Shown: positions 1 through 9,990 of the stretch, piece by piece
Numbering within the stretch: position 1 is the first letter of the stretch
Layout of the letters: the number at the start of each line of letters is the position of its first letter
Source: Leguminivora glycinivorella
Lineage: Eukaryota; Arthropoda; Insecta; Lepidoptera; Tortricidae
DNA length: 64,000 nucleotides
Assembly (NCBI RefSeq): GCF_023078275.1
Contig: NC_062983.1
Coordinates: forward strand, 3,341,001-3,405,000
Direction: 5' to 3'
Notes under the pieces: model-generated
Database searches by the model: none
Seen by the model: only the letters and a program-made list of their open reading frames with translations
Told to the model about the DNA's origin: nothing
Translations under genes and position numbers: made by a program

Positions 1-95
1 TATGTGGCAAAATATGTCGCTCTCGCATAGGTCTCTTTAGTCATCAAAAGCGTCTCTCGGACATTGCACCATAAATCGTCTGAAATAGACGCTAA

Positions 96-182
96 GTGCG
101 TTTTCACATTATCCGATCCAATATCGGATGTCCGACCGATATCCCATACAACGATATCGGATCGGATAATGTGAAAACGGCC
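96..182. mobile_element. Palindromic MITE, PIF/Harbinger-like, copy 1
   Basis: An 87 bp element with terminal inverted repeats reading G(T/G)(C/G)CGTTTTCACATTATCC inward from both ends. It is flanked by a direct TAA at 93-95 and 183-185. A 3 bp TWA target duplication is the known signature of PIF/Harbinger transposons. It is non-autonomous and has no coding capacity. Related copies lie at 6437-6569 and 42611-42647. Confidence 0.75.
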
Positions 183-185
183 TAA

Positions 186-672
186 GGCAAAACATAATTT
201 GACACAATTTAGAGGCAAATAATCTCGCCCACCCATGCTCTCTATAGAATACTGTAAATTAGTCAATGCCCCGGCTTTGTTTACGTTATAATTACGTACA
301 GACTGACGGACGCAGAGATAACATTAGGGAGGCCAAGGATAACACTCGGTTAGGTAAATAAATCGTTACCCGGGGGAGCTGTTTGTACGGAGATCCGGAA
401 TGTCTGGTCGGAAACAAAACAAGTACAGATGTAGTGCAAAAAGGGTTTCCTTCGTGTTTTTCCGGAAACGTTCGTATTTGTGCTAGTTCTGCTAGTTCAA
501 TCAATGTCAGTACATCTTGTAATGAGACTGACTGAGATATAGGTCCATCTGAAATAGGTAAATCCGTTAAAATGAGAAGGCAAATATTTTCGCAGTACAT
601 CTCTCTATATCGGTATCCTCGTCAATTACTCATAAGTCTAAGAAAAAAAAATACCGGGTGTGGCCTGTAATA
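186..672. other. No gene recognised
   Basis: Non-coding sequence without a repeat that recurs in this window. The open frame on the minus strand at 292-600 has no recognisable domain and is probably chance. Confidence 0.5.
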
Positions 673-1015
673 AAAGCAAAAAACCGGGCAAGAGCGTGTC
701 GGGCCACGCTCAGTGTTGGGTTCCGTAGTTTTCCGTACCTATCCAACAATATATCACACGTTGGGGTTGGAATGGAAAAAAATATCAGCACCCCTTTTAC
801 ATGTAGGGGGCCGGGGGGGGGGGGGGTACCCTAATATTCTTTCTTGGCGTGATTGATATACATATTGGTACTAAATTTCAGCTTTCTAGTGCTAACGGTT
901 ACTGAGATTATCCGCGGACGGACGGACGGACGGACGGACGGACGGACGGACGGACGGACAGACAGACATGGCGAAACTATAAGGGTTCCTAGTTGACTAC
1001 GGAACCCTAAAAAAA
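673..1015 (+). repeat. Interspersed repeat with GGTTCCGTAG/CTACGGAACCC ends and a GACG tract
   Basis: The unit starts near GCAAGAGCGTGTCGGGCC and ends at CTACGGAACCCTAAAAA. It contains a G homopolymer (about 811-826) and a (GACG)n microsatellite (about 912-960). A longer copy at 61765-62326 shows that this one lacks roughly 230 bp after TTTTCCGTA. The partial symmetry of the ends suggests a non-autonomous DNA element, but no target duplication is clear. Confidence 0.7.
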
Positions 1016-1142
1016 CAGTACCTGGGAGAATATTTTTGAATCTCGCATACGGGATTTTGTCACTAAAACTACTGTGACTTGATTATTATTTTCAGTGACC
1101 ATTTTCTGAATTCGAACGCGTGAGTTTCAAAAATCGGCCCCC

Positions 1143-1976
1143 TGGAGTCCCTCCGCGCGGAAAAAAGAAGTGAAACTTCCTAACATAAACTCAAAAACAT
1201 GTTGTCAAGTGACCATCACGTTTTTGCGTTTAGTTACGTACCTACATCTTTTTTACAGTTTCAAATATTTTTCATTGCTAAATATTTGCTCAAATTATTG
1301 AAAAAATAAACATAATAATATACTCATTTTGCACTTGATCTAAATATAAAACACACACATTCCACCAATCAAAACCATTCACGACATTCTGTTCTGTCAC
1401 TGACTGAGTGAATAAGTGAATGAATGGAATGAGTGAGTCTCGTTGAGACAGAATGTTACGCGCTGAGTGAGCGGCATTCCACGCAAAGTAACAATGACTG
1501 AGTGTTACGCGCTGTATTAAGTATATACATTTTTTTTTTCTTTAATTGAGACATCTTAGAGTCTTTTACAACTCTAAAGTTATTTTAGTTAGCTTTTATT
1601 TGTATCAGTTCGTTTTTTTTTCTAGTAGCTTTGTACTTTATATAATTTCTTGAAATTAATTTCCATAGAGTGTAATTTTTTTTTTAATGAATATTTTTGC
1701 TTATTAAATTGTATCTTGTTTTTAATGCATGTTAATTATAAGATGTAATGTTTTGAAAAGAAGTGGCCCGCCGAGCCGGTCCCATAGTGGATACCCCCCT
1801 CCAACTGAGGGGGGACTGAAATCTTCTCGAGGCTGAGGCGTAGGGTTAGAGCCGGCGTAGTTTTATTTGACGTTCATAAGCGCATTGTAATATGCCTACT
1901 TGGAAAATAAATATTTCATTTCATTTCATTTCATTTCATTTCTGTCAGTTGGAAGTCGCATTAGAAGTTTCACTTC
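1143..1976. mobile_element. Short-TIR MITE, copy A, split by a LINE tail
   Basis: The 13 bp GAAGTGAAACTTC at 1167-1179 is repeated inverted at 1964-1976. The interior contains GACTGAGTGAATAAGTG-type repeats. A nearly identical copy at 34885-35268 lacks the 426 bp insert at 1516-1941 and so acts as the empty site. Similarity to that copy begins slightly outside the left inverted repeat, near 1143. Confidence 0.7.
1516..1941 (+). mobile_element. 5'-truncated LINE 3' end with (ATTTC)n tail
   Basis: The insert ends in AATAAATATTTCATTTC followed by pure ATTTC repeats, the form of a non-LTR retrotransposon 3' terminus. CTGT occurs on both sides (1512-1515 and 1942-1945), consistent with a short target duplication. 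There is no open frame. Motifs such as GAGACATCTTAGAGTC recur inverted around 10860-11060. Confidence 0.75.
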
Positions 1977-2225
1977 AATAACTGTCGGCTGCGTGAAGTG
2001 AGGCAGAATAGGGCAGTGGCGCTCTCTTGTGTCGGAGGCCAAGATCTTTTTTGGGTCGCTGAGCCAGTGAAATAAGTAAGTAAGTATATTGTATACTATG
2101 TAGATCCGATTGATACACGTGCAAAAGGATAATTCGTAACTCGTGTCGATTTCCCATCGCTAGGAATAAACCTTATTTGGGTTGCTACATTTATTTAAAT
2201 ATTCAATAAACATAATAAAGACTCG

Positions 2226-2480
2226 TCTATTACTTTTATATCCAAACTAATCTTATAAATGGCAAAGTATGTGTGTATGTTTGTTTGTCCATCTTTCTCG
2301 GCAAAACGGAGCGACGAATTAACATGATTTTTTAAGTGGAGACAGTTGAAGAGATGGAGAGTGACATAGGCAACTTTTTGTCTCTTTCGGACCCCCACTT
2401 CCCTAATGTAAGGGGTGGAAGTTTGTATGGAACATACTATAATTTTTGAATTCCGAAGCCGCGAGCAAATGCTAGTATTC
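2226..2480 (-). repeat. Interspersed retroelement-like repeat (GTTAGAAAGAGACAAAAAGT family)
   Basis: On the minus strand the unit starts near ACTAGCATTTGCTCGCGG and ends near TTTATAAGATTAGTTTGG. It shares motifs including AGTTGCCTATGTCACTCTCC and CGTCGCTCCGTTTTGCCG with copies at 9098-9282, 36505-37378 and 52279-52449. The family is abundant in Lepidoptera as far as I know; its class is uncertain, SINE or LINE tail. Confidence 0.75.
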
Positions 2481-3384
2481 GATAGAGGAAAACTTTCTAA
2501 GTAAACATTTACACAGGATATTTTCATCAAAAAGCGTTTGGTAAATATAAATTGGTATTTCCTACTTGAGTGAAACGAGGTAGTTATTTAGAATAAATCA
2601 TGCAAAGTACTTGGTACTTGTCTGAAGAGATACTTGAGACAATAATATTACAGGAAGACTAGTTATTTGCACTGCATTAGTACATTACATCAGAGGCCGG
2701 GAAAATGAGGATTTCCGGCCAAGTGGGTATATACGGATAGGGATACGAGGCCGGGAATCCGTTTTCACGCCGAGGCATGTATAGTGCTTTTCTCAAATAT
2801 ACAATGAAATAAAAAAAAATGCTCTAAAGGACAATATTTTATAAAAAAAAGTTACTTTGCAGGCCAAAAAAATAATATGAAATCCCTTTACAGTCCTCTC
2901 GAGTTGTTGCGCCCAAAAAGCGATACTTCCCAGCCCATTTTAAGGAACGTAAAGACAATATTTCATTGCATGTTTGAGAAAAGTAACTTTTTAAGTCATA
3001 ATGAACAACTTTTATTATGGGACCAATGCTGAAATCGCGAAAAAAATTTTGGCTGTTCCATAGAAATAAACGTCATCACGTCAGTCGAATGTATGAAAAA
3101 GCCAAATTGATTTTTATTCGCTGTTTGCCCAAACGTTGACTTGTAGAGAATGTCATGCTGCAATAAGTCTTCCTTTTGTAGTTGTATACAGTGAAATAAT
3201 ATAAGTTTATTAAAGTAACAAGTGCAAAATGTAATGAAATTGCAACGAGTGGTGATAAATTAAAACACAACAGGCGAGAAACGTTGAAATGAATACGAGT
3301 CGTGAATAAAATGCTCGCACATGTTATGAAAGTATAACATTATGCATTAAAAAAAGATTCTCGTGGAAAAACTGTTTGTTTTTT
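2481..3384. other. No gene; one weak repeat segment
   Basis: Mostly unassigned AT-rich DNA. The stretch 2994-3112 (CATAATGAACAAC to GAATGTATGAAAAAGCC) recurs in two pieces at 33604-33670 and, inverted, at 34200-34250. Those pieces flank another repeat there. Small open frames here show no domains. Confidence 0.5.
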
Positions 3385-3600
3385 CATAACGGTGACAAAC
3401 AGGCTACGATCCGCCTGACGGAAAGCGGTCACCGTAAGGCCCCCCCCACATCTAGCATCTCGCTCGCATAGTTGGCCCGACGCTACGCTCGCGAGACGCT
3501 AAGATGTGGGGAGGGCCTAACCTATAGACGCCTGCAACTCAGGGGGTGTCACATGCGCGTTGCCGACCCATTAGAAACTTGTACACTCCATTTTTGAAGA
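3385..3600 (-). mobile_element. Retroelement 3' end (GCAAACAAG family), fragment split by a MITE
   Basis: The plus strand reads GCCTGACGGAAAGCGGTCACCG, then a MITE, then CCTATAGACGCCTGCAACTC and ACATGCGCGTTGCCGACC. The same order occurs at 41549-41950, 45286-45458 and 49882-50345. In those copies the outer edge is followed on the minus strand by A-rich tails, so the element is read as a retroelement 3' end on the minus strand. Confidence 0.65.
3438..3517. mobile_element. 80 bp MITE, PIF/Harbinger-like, TAA target site
   Basis: Its ends are GGCCCCCCCCACATCT and AGATGTGGGGAGGGCC. It is flanked by TAA at 3435-3437 and 3518-3520. Removing it joins CACCGTAA to CCTATAGACGCC, exactly the arrangement in the uninterrupted copies of the host repeat, so this is a precise insertion. 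GGGCC-type termini and TWA duplications are typical of PIF/Harbinger elements. Confidence 0.75.
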
Positions 3601-3689
3601 GCTCCATATCTACCTACTGTAGTTCATCGGAAATACTTCAGCATCTCTTTCCACAACCGGAGCGTCCGCGGGAGGATTTTTTTAAATCA

Positions 3690-3776
3690 TATAAGTAGGA
3701 GGCAAACTAGCAAACAGGTCGTTTGATGTCAAGCGATCATCGCCAACCATGGACACTCGAAACAGCTCAAAGTATA
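3690..3776 (-). mobile_element. Retroelement 3' end (GGGCGGCGGTGATCGC family), diverged fragment
   Basis: Read on the minus strand, the segment has GTGTCCATGG, GCGATGATCGCTTGACATCA and TTTGCCTCCTACTTATAT in the order found in the better copies at 26548-26703, 35543-35692 and 36771-36986. Confidence 0.5.
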
Positions 3777-4254
3777 TTCAGAAAATGAATAACTGAAAGA
3801 TACACTCAGATCAAAATGCACAATTTAACGTCACGCTTACTCAAAGAACAAAGAGAAAACTGGACGAAATCTTTTGAGAACAGAACAGTGCCAAAATTTA
3901 TTATATTTTATGACTTTCTCTGCAGCATTCAAAGTGAAAATGTAAAGGATGCGCGTTCACAATCTCAGTCAAACTTTAAGAAATAAAAGGTGCATAAAGA
4001 TTTTTCATGGGCCAGAGTGTTTTATGAAACTAGGAGTTTAGGAGAGGAATTTGCTGTGTACAATTTAGTTTTTTTTGTTTTATCTGTAAACACAAATGTA
4101 ATGTTAAAACTAGAAAATTTATTAGGTACCTTGGGTAAAACTTTAACTCACGGTAACTGACTCGATACTCCAGCTTTTTACCAACGGAACGACCCTCACC
4201 CCCCCACGGAGACCTCATTGCGGCCTAGCATAGTATAATAAAATAAAAAGTACT
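3777..4254. other. No gene recognised
   Basis: Unassigned non-coding DNA. The 62-codon minus-strand frame at 4030-4218 has no recognisable domain. Confidence 0.45.
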
Positions 4255-4410
4255 AGCCTACAGTATGGCCACTCACGCTCCCCGCTAAAAGTGCCGCCCA
4301 CCCGCTCTCGTTTACCTCACAGTTACCGTCTGTCAAAAACGCGACCGGTCGACCTGTCATATCTCACTCATACAAGCATGGTACGCGTTCACCTACACGA
4401 GCTCAGACTG
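4255..4410. repeat. Repeat shared in inverted orientation with 55480-55605
   Basis: Landmarks GTATGGCCACTCACGCTCC, AAAGTGCCGC, CTGTCAAAAACGCGACCG and CATATCTCACTCATAC appear as their reverse complements at 55480-55605. The class is unknown. Confidence 0.55.
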
Positions 4411-4805
4411 TGTGCGTAGGAATGGGCCTCTTTCATATATTTGACCGCCATTGTCCGAGGTGTATCCCTAGCCTAACTACGGGAAAGGGGATATAATTGC
4501 CACTGCACATTTTTGCAAAATGAAAACACGCTGTCATTCGCAGCTGCGCCCCAGAATACCATACCATAGCACATCACTGAATGGATATTACCTACTATAC
4601 TAATTTTATAACAAAGTTTTCTCTTAGAAATACTACGTATTACATCACCTTAAAATAGTTACTGGCTAATTCTTATTAAATAAATATTGGGGGCACCTTA
4701 CACAGATCAACCTAGCCCCAAACTATGCATAGCTTGTACTATGGGTGCTAGGCAACGATATACATACTTATATAGATAAATACATCCTACTTATATACAT
4801 AGAAA

Positions 4806-6400
4806 ATAGTTTCAAGTTTCAAGTTTCTTTATTTGGCCAAGTAACAAAACACGTTACATCTAGCAAGTCAATTACAGGTCATTGCTAAAACTAATCATGC
4901 AATGTCTTAAAATAGCTTATATAAAACAAAGATATAATTCATATAAGATGTACATTATTTTTCATTTTCTCAGTAAATTCATTGATTGAATAGAACGGAT
5001 TACATTGAAAGAAACGTTTCAGTTTATTTTTAAATTCCGTACATGTTAAATTTATTACGTTTACAGGCAGTAAATTATAAAGAGTAACTTTTAAGGAGAT
5101 ACCTTGTTTAAATGTTTTGACTAACTTTGTTGCAGGAACGCATAGCTTATACTTATTTCGTGTGTTATATGTATGAATGTCCTTTCGCGTTTTAAAATCA
5201 TTCTTACTTTTGTGGATTTCTAATAGGCAGTTAAATATGTACAATGAAATTACTGTCATGATTCGACTTTTTATAAAGAATTCTCTAACGGAAGTGCCTT
5301 TGCGTAGATTGTATACAATTCTCACTGAATGTTTTTGAGATATAAGAATTCTTTTTATTCCAACTGCGTTGCCCCAAGTAGTTACAGCATAATTTAGATG
5401 AGCGTGAACTAGAGCATAGTAAGCCGATATAAGTGTTTTACGATTGATTAAGGGTCTTAGTTTTAATAGTGCATAATTTCCTGAAGCTATTTTGTTACAA
5501 ATTTTGTCAATGTGAAATGAGTGACTTAACTTATTGTCAATATGATATCCTAAAAATATTGTGTTAGTTACGTTTACTAATCCTATCTCACTAATATTTA
5601 TACTATCAATTATATTTTTATTATGGTATGTCAATAATGTAGTTTTGTTAGAGTTTAAAATGATTCCGTTAGCATTGAACCATTCTCCAAGCGTTTTCAT
5701 GATATTTTTGATATTCTGTTCCAGTTTGTCTAGGTTAGTCTCTTTTAAGCCCACATGTGTGTCATCTGCAAATAGGGTAACCATAGCGTAATTGGGTATG
5801 CATTCCGGTAAATCATTAACATATATTAAAAATAAAATTGGGCCCAAGATAGATCCTTGTGGTACACCAACATTTACGACTATTTTTTTTGAAGATGTGC
5901 CATTGATATTTACTTTTTGACTTCTGTTATTTAGGTAGCTTTTTATCAAATTAAGTTCTTGGTGTTTAAATCCATAGTAATCCAATTTCATTAATAGAAC
6001 ATCATGGCGGATACAGTCAAACGCTTTAGACAGATCACAGAAAATACTACAGCATTTTTGTGATCTGTCCAAGGCTGAAAGCACGAAATCTATAACTTTC
6101 CGCAACACCATTCCTGTTGATTTTTCCTTTTGGAACCCATATTGGTTCGAATTAAACAGACTGTAACTATCGAAATACTCGGTTATTTTATTTTTAATTA
6201 TAGACTCTAATATTTTAGACACAGCTGGAAGTATGCAAACAGGTCTATAATTGTTAGGGTCCTCTGTTGCTCCTTTCTTATGAAGTGGAATTACTTTCCC
6301 TATTTTGAGACATTGTGGAAATATACCCTCTGTTAGGCAGCTGTTAATAATATTTAGTAAGATTTCTAGTAAGTAGTTATTTCCTAAGAATATAAATGCC
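4806..6400 (-). mobile_element. 5'-truncated LINE (Jockey/CR1 superfamily)
   Basis: This non-LTR retrotransposon fragment holds most of a reverse transcriptase and the 3' UTR. The minus-strand 3' end is AAATAAAGAAACTTGAAACT with tandem TTGAAAC units as its tail. The 5' end is cut within coding sequence next to SINE-1. No target duplication is visible at the ends. Confidence 0.8.
4939..6399 (-). pseudogene. LINE reverse transcriptase, 5'-truncated
   Basis: The frame is continuous from the truncated 5' edge to the stop at 4939, about 486 codons, so it has no native start. GTG at 6220-6222 is an internal valine, not a start. Visible blocks in order are NNYRPV, YGFQKEKST, FCDLSKAFD, VGVPQGSILGP and LFADD with a catalytic Asp pair near 5774. 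A C-terminal LGYHIDNKL-type thumb region and a tail ending near FKNKLKRFF follow. Such enzymes perform target-primed reverse transcription of their own RNA. The endonuclease and ORF1 are absent, so this copy is dead although the remaining frame is intact. Jockey versus CR1/Daphne-like clade is not settled. Confidence 0.8.
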
Positions 6401-6436
6401 CTTACCGGGATTCGAATTCGAACCCGGGACCGCTTA

Positions 6437-6569
6437 GTCCGTTTTCACATTATCCGATCCGATGCCGGATGTCGGAAGGATTTCAATGGAACAAATCGAA
6501 GATAACGCCTGTAAAGTATGGGATATCGGTCCTACATCCGATATCGGATCGGATAATGTGAAAACGGAC
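6437..6569. mobile_element. Palindromic MITE, PIF/Harbinger-like, copy 2
   Basis: A 133 bp element with ends GTCCGTTTTCACATTATCCG and its complement, flanked by TTA at 6434-6436 and 6570-6572. It sits inside the tRNA-like head of the SINE-1 copy. Deleting it restores the SINE reading through CTTAGCAGGCAGGG. It belongs to the same family as 96-182. Confidence 0.8.
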
Positions 6570-6644
6570 TTAGCAGGCAGGGTCACTACGCGCTAGGCCA
6601 GACCGGTTGTCAAACATCACTTTTGTAAAAACTTGAAAACACAA

Positions 6645-7079
6645 TTTATTTTTCCCCTCACTAGCTCGGAAACACGTGTTTTGTCCTTTAATACCAGCGG
6701 GTAAAAACGCATTTTATCCACTAGTGGGTAAAGTAATTTGACCTTGAAGAAAGTCTAATTAACTGCTTTAAAATTGATAAAAGTAGGTGAATCTAGTAAT
6801 AAAGATGATTTACCACCTGTGGAACTACTGAAAGCAGTGATAAACGCATTTTTTGCGTTGTAGTTTCCTCGCTATAGTGAAGGGAAAAGTTTTGTGTTAC
6901 ACTCGGGTGCAAATGTATTTTACTTCTCGTGTGTTAAAAAACTCGCAAGTTCAGGATTCTATTCTCGAACCACTCGCTTCGCTCGTGGTTCAACTATAGA
7001 ATCCTTTCACTTGCTCGTTTTTCAATTCCAAACTCGGCGTTAAAATACAACTTTGCCCCCTTGTATAACAAATAACTAT
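6645..7079 (+). repeat. About 435 bp interspersed repeat (CCCCTCACTAGCTCGG family)
   Basis: It starts TTTCCCCTCACTAGCTCGG and ends CCCCCTTGTATAACAAATAA. A copy at 24914-25348 is nearly identical over the full length, with only scattered substitutions by eye. Diverged or partial relatives occur at 56566-56636, 58137-58570 and 63415-63930. An internal CTCGCTTCGCTCG block forms local hairpins. It is non-coding and probably a non-autonomous DNA transposon. Confidence 0.75.
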
Positions 7080-7319
7080 TAAAGCGTACAGCGTTATGTA
7101 AAACAAGCTGTTTTCACTGCGTTAAAAACATCGTATCCGTAATCATTCACGATGTGCGCCGATAAATCCGAAACGTGCTTACTGGTCGGATGTAAATCTT
7201 ATCTTAAATGGCTTTGTCTGATTTAGACAAGGTTCGTAACTGGGCCATTACGTCTACCCATTTATACAGGATGTCACTCAAGAAAAGATTTATTTAAATT
7301 TTAAATGTTATATGACATT

Positions 7320-7434
7320 CAGTCGCCTTCGTAAAATTAGTGCCTACGCCAAATCTTGGGATTAGTTGTCAAAGCGGACCCCAAGCTACCATGAGCCGTG
7401 GCAAATGCCGGGATAACGCAAGGAAGATGATAAT
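7320..7434 (+). mobile_element. SINE-2 fragment (3' part)
   Basis: The landmarks GTGCCTACGCCAAATCTTGG, GATTAGTTGTCAAAGCGG, GAGCCGTGGCAAATGCCGG and the tail AAGATGATAATG match the 3' part of the fuller SINE-2 copy at 14045-14360. Confidence 0.8.
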
Positions 7435-7486
7435 GTTATATGACATTCTTTCATATATTGATTTAGACTAACACGATTTGCACTCA

Positions 7487-7558
7487 TAATTTTAGAACAA
7501 AACGGGACTTAATCGCGTAAACACTTACATTTATATTTGGCCCGACGTTTCGAACACA

Positions 7559-7592
<34 letters not shown>

Positions 7593-7770
7593 TACGTTCA
7601 CACACACACACACACACACACACATTATGTTCGTGGTCACGGGTCACGGGTAGACACTACCCGGGTTGAGTCTACCCGTGACCTCGAACATAATGTGATG
7701 TTCGAAACGTCGGGCCAAATATAAATGTAGGTGTTTACGCGATTAAGTCCCGTTTTTTTCTAAAATTATT
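7487..7770. mobile_element. Foldback element with CA microsatellite and inner palindrome
   Basis: The left arm at 7487-7556 (containing GGGACTTAATCGCGTAAAC and GGCCCGACGTTTCGAACA) is repeated inverted at about 7697-7768. Between the arms lie two (CA)n tracts and a second palindrome around GGTAGACACTACCCGGGTTG. It is non-coding. A one-arm trace occurs near 47107. Confidence 0.75.
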
Positions 7771-8058
7771 CTTTCATAGATTGACTGAGTCCCACGGTAA
7801 GCTCAAGAATGCTTGTATTGTGGGTACTTAGACAACGGTATAAGGTACAGTCTCGTCTGGGGCGCAATTATAAATATGATGTTGAGTTCTACATGTATTC
7901 ACTGAACACGCCTACCATATATTACCGGTGGACACTCTATTCAATAATGCAAACATTGTAAAACATGGAAAAAATGGACCAGTTACATTGGCCCCCTAGT
8001 CGAGATTTGCCCCGCTGTACCTTACTTAATATATTTATAACTTAATACAAATATAATT

Positions 8059-8959
8059 TATTTGCTCTATAATAATTCTGCTCGACGACGTCATGAGAAG
8101 AGTGGTCAAAACGCCAAGAGGCATTTCCTGGCATACAAAGGTACTGGAAGATCTTGATTACGCCGATGACATCGTGCTGATTTCGCCATCTTTAGCCCAC
8201 CTAAAAGCGAAACTTGAGAGTCTTCAAGAGGAAGCTGAAGCCATGGGCCTGCGAATCAACCGACGGAAGACTGTCAATATGCGAGTACAATCAGCTTGTA
8301 AGGAACCTTTGTTGCTCAAAAACGACCGCCTCGAATCAATCTCCAAGTTTGTGTACCTCGGCAGTACACTGTCGTGTCAGGGAGGTGCAGACGGTGACGT
8401 CGAGAGCAGAATTAAGAAGGCAAAAGCTGCATTTGCTCAACTCAAGCCTGTTTGGGATTCAAACGTGCTTACTCGCCGCGTGAAAATCTCCCTCTTCGAA
8501 TCTACTGTCAAGACCGTGCTTCTCTTCGGCTGTGAGACATGGAGAGTGACAAAGGGGCTGACGCACAAACTTCAAGTGTTTGTCAATAAGTCCCTCCGGT
8601 CGATCCTCCGTATCTTCTGGCCGAAAACTATAAGGAATGAGAATCTGTGGAGTATGTGCCGACAACCTCCGATCGCCCAGGAAGTGGCTCAGCGGAAATG
8701 GAGATGGATCGGTCATACCCTTCGAAGAGGAGCTACCAACAGCGCCAGTATCGCGTTTGAGTGGCGGCCTCAAGGAGGAAAGAGGGCCCGCAAACGCCCC
8801 GTACACACCTGGAGGCGGAGCGTTGAGAACGAGCTGAGGGAATATGGACTGAGCTGGAACGAGGCCAAGGCGGTGGCTCAAGATAGAAAGGCGTGGAAGG
8901 ATCTTGTGGAGGCCCTATGCACCTATGGGGTGCCTTAGGACATACAACAACAAACAACA
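8059..8959 (+). mobile_element. 5'-truncated RTE-type LINE with target duplication
   Basis: The insert is flanked by ACAAATATAATT at 8047-8058 and 8960-8971 and ends in an ACAACAA-type simple tail. Both features are typical of RTE/BovB-like non-LTR elements mobilised by target-primed reverse transcription. Confidence 0.8.
8060..8938 (+). pseudogene. RTE-type reverse transcriptase, C-terminal part
   Basis: The frame is open from the truncated edge to the stop at 8938 and includes ATG at 8093, which is internal to the original protein. Visible are LDYADDIVLIS (catalytic Asp pair), LRINRRKT, FVYLGSTLS, the thumb, the C-terminal WRWIGHTLRR block, and a basic GGKRARKRP stretch followed by HTWRRSVENELREYG. 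RTE proteins carry endonuclease and reverse transcriptase in one ORF; here the endonuclease and the palm upstream of YADD are missing. There are no stops or frameshifts in the remaining part, so the insertion is fairly young but non-functional. Confidence 0.85.
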
Positions 8960-9097
8960 ACAAATATAATTAAAAATCATAGTTGGCAATTCGCTTACAA
9001 CATACATTAAATATGTAGATAATAGATTATGGACTGACAGTTTCAGCTGACGTGCAATGACCGATGCTCCCCATCAAGAGGCCATAATTATATAATA

Positions 9098-9282
9098 ACT
9101 AGCTTTTGCCCGAGCTTCGCTCGCGTTAGAAAGAGACAAAAAGTAGCCTATGTCACTCTCCATCCCCTCAACTATCTCCACTTAAAAAATCACGACAATT
9201 CGTCGCTCCGTTTTGCCGTGAAGGATGGACAAACAAACAGACACACACACTTTCCCATTTATAATATTAGTATGGATATTTG
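9098..9282 (+). repeat. Interspersed retroelement-like repeat (GTTAGAAAGAGACAAAAAGT family), near-complete
   Basis: It runs from ACTAGCTTTTGCCCG to TTTATAATATTAGTATGG. It is the plus-strand counterpart of the copies at 2226-2480 and 52279-52449. There is no coding potential. Confidence 0.8.
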
Positions 9283-9477
9283 CCACCGACGTAATGCAAA
9301 AAACGAGATCAATGCACAACTACATACATTTATATCAACTCAGTCTTATGAACTTGCAACATTGTTAGCCCAGAGACTAGGACACCACGTATATAAGCAT
9401 TGTTCTTTGGTAAAACTTTCAAACTTGAGGAGAGCTAAAGCTGCTCTAACTAACTCCAGTGGTCTTTGGCAAACCTC

Positions 9478-9582
9478 ACAATCGCTTACGTTTCGTAAGC
9501 GTATTTGTAGCTAGCTGTCCCTATCGCTCTTCTGTAGAGCTACAGAGCCAGACCACACCTCGGACAATAGCGATCAATATAT
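9478..9582. mobile_element. MITE fragment (CGACAGAGCCAGACTGC family)
   Basis: TATCGCTCTTCTGTAGAGCT and ACAGAGCCAGACCAC match the family seen at 35318-35410, 39112-39252, 42445-42570, 44522-44668 and 56366-56465. This copy is short and diverged. Confidence 0.55.
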
Positions 9583-9692
9583 GAGAGGCGCGTTCCTAAG
9601 CACACTGCCCTGAGGCTGCCCGCTCGGAATTTGTATGAAGTTGATGTTCTCGTCCACGCGGAGCCGTCAGCGCCACTCTAAAACACTCCCTG

Positions 9693-9990
9693 AAGTTAAT
9701 ACATATTAGAATAGAATAGAAAAGTTTTATTCGTAAACACACAGCCAATAAACAATATTTATGAATGACATAGGAGAATAAAGTGCCACGAAATGGCCTC
9801 ACCTCAGCATATTGCTGGCGACTTCCAGCGCTGGTCTTCCGGTGAGACCTTTAAGTGAGAAAAATCAGGGAAGGCAACAGAAAAAACTAAAGAAACACGA
9901 GGCATTAAAGAATGAAATACAAAAATAACGAAACATACAGCATAAAGAAGTTATAAAAAATATAAACATTTGACAATAATAATAATAGAT
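9693..9990 (-). mobile_element. LINE 3' end (ACCAGCGCTGG family)
   Basis: The minus strand carries GGAAGACCAGCGCTGGAAG, a short loop and AGCAATATGCTGAGG, then a 3' UTR ending in a TTCTATTCTA-type tail. The same motif pair occurs near the 3' ends at 14380-14795, 34541-34745 and 53711-54325. No reliable coding sequence remains. Confidence 0.65.

Larger units (their letters stand above)
4677..6612 (-). mobile_element. SINE-1 copy (tRNA-derived), split by a LINE
   Basis: The tRNA-like head lies at about 6400-6612 on the minus strand (TAGTGACCCTGCCTGCTAAG, then GGTTCGAATTCGAATCCCGG-like B-box sequence). The 3' half lies at 4677-4805, ending in the minus-strand motif GTAAGGTGCCCCCAATATTT. Both halves are in the same orientation, and a minus-strand LINE fragment fills the gap. 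About 50 bp present in intact copies, for example 25550-25780, are missing at the junction. Confidence 0.65.

Noticed and set aside
292..600. 102-codon minus-strand open frame
   Set aside because: No domain, no compositional sign of coding, and no relation to neighbouring elements.
8459..8963. Overlapping frames opposite the RTE coding sequence
   Set aside because: Shadows of the RTE frame on the plus strand.
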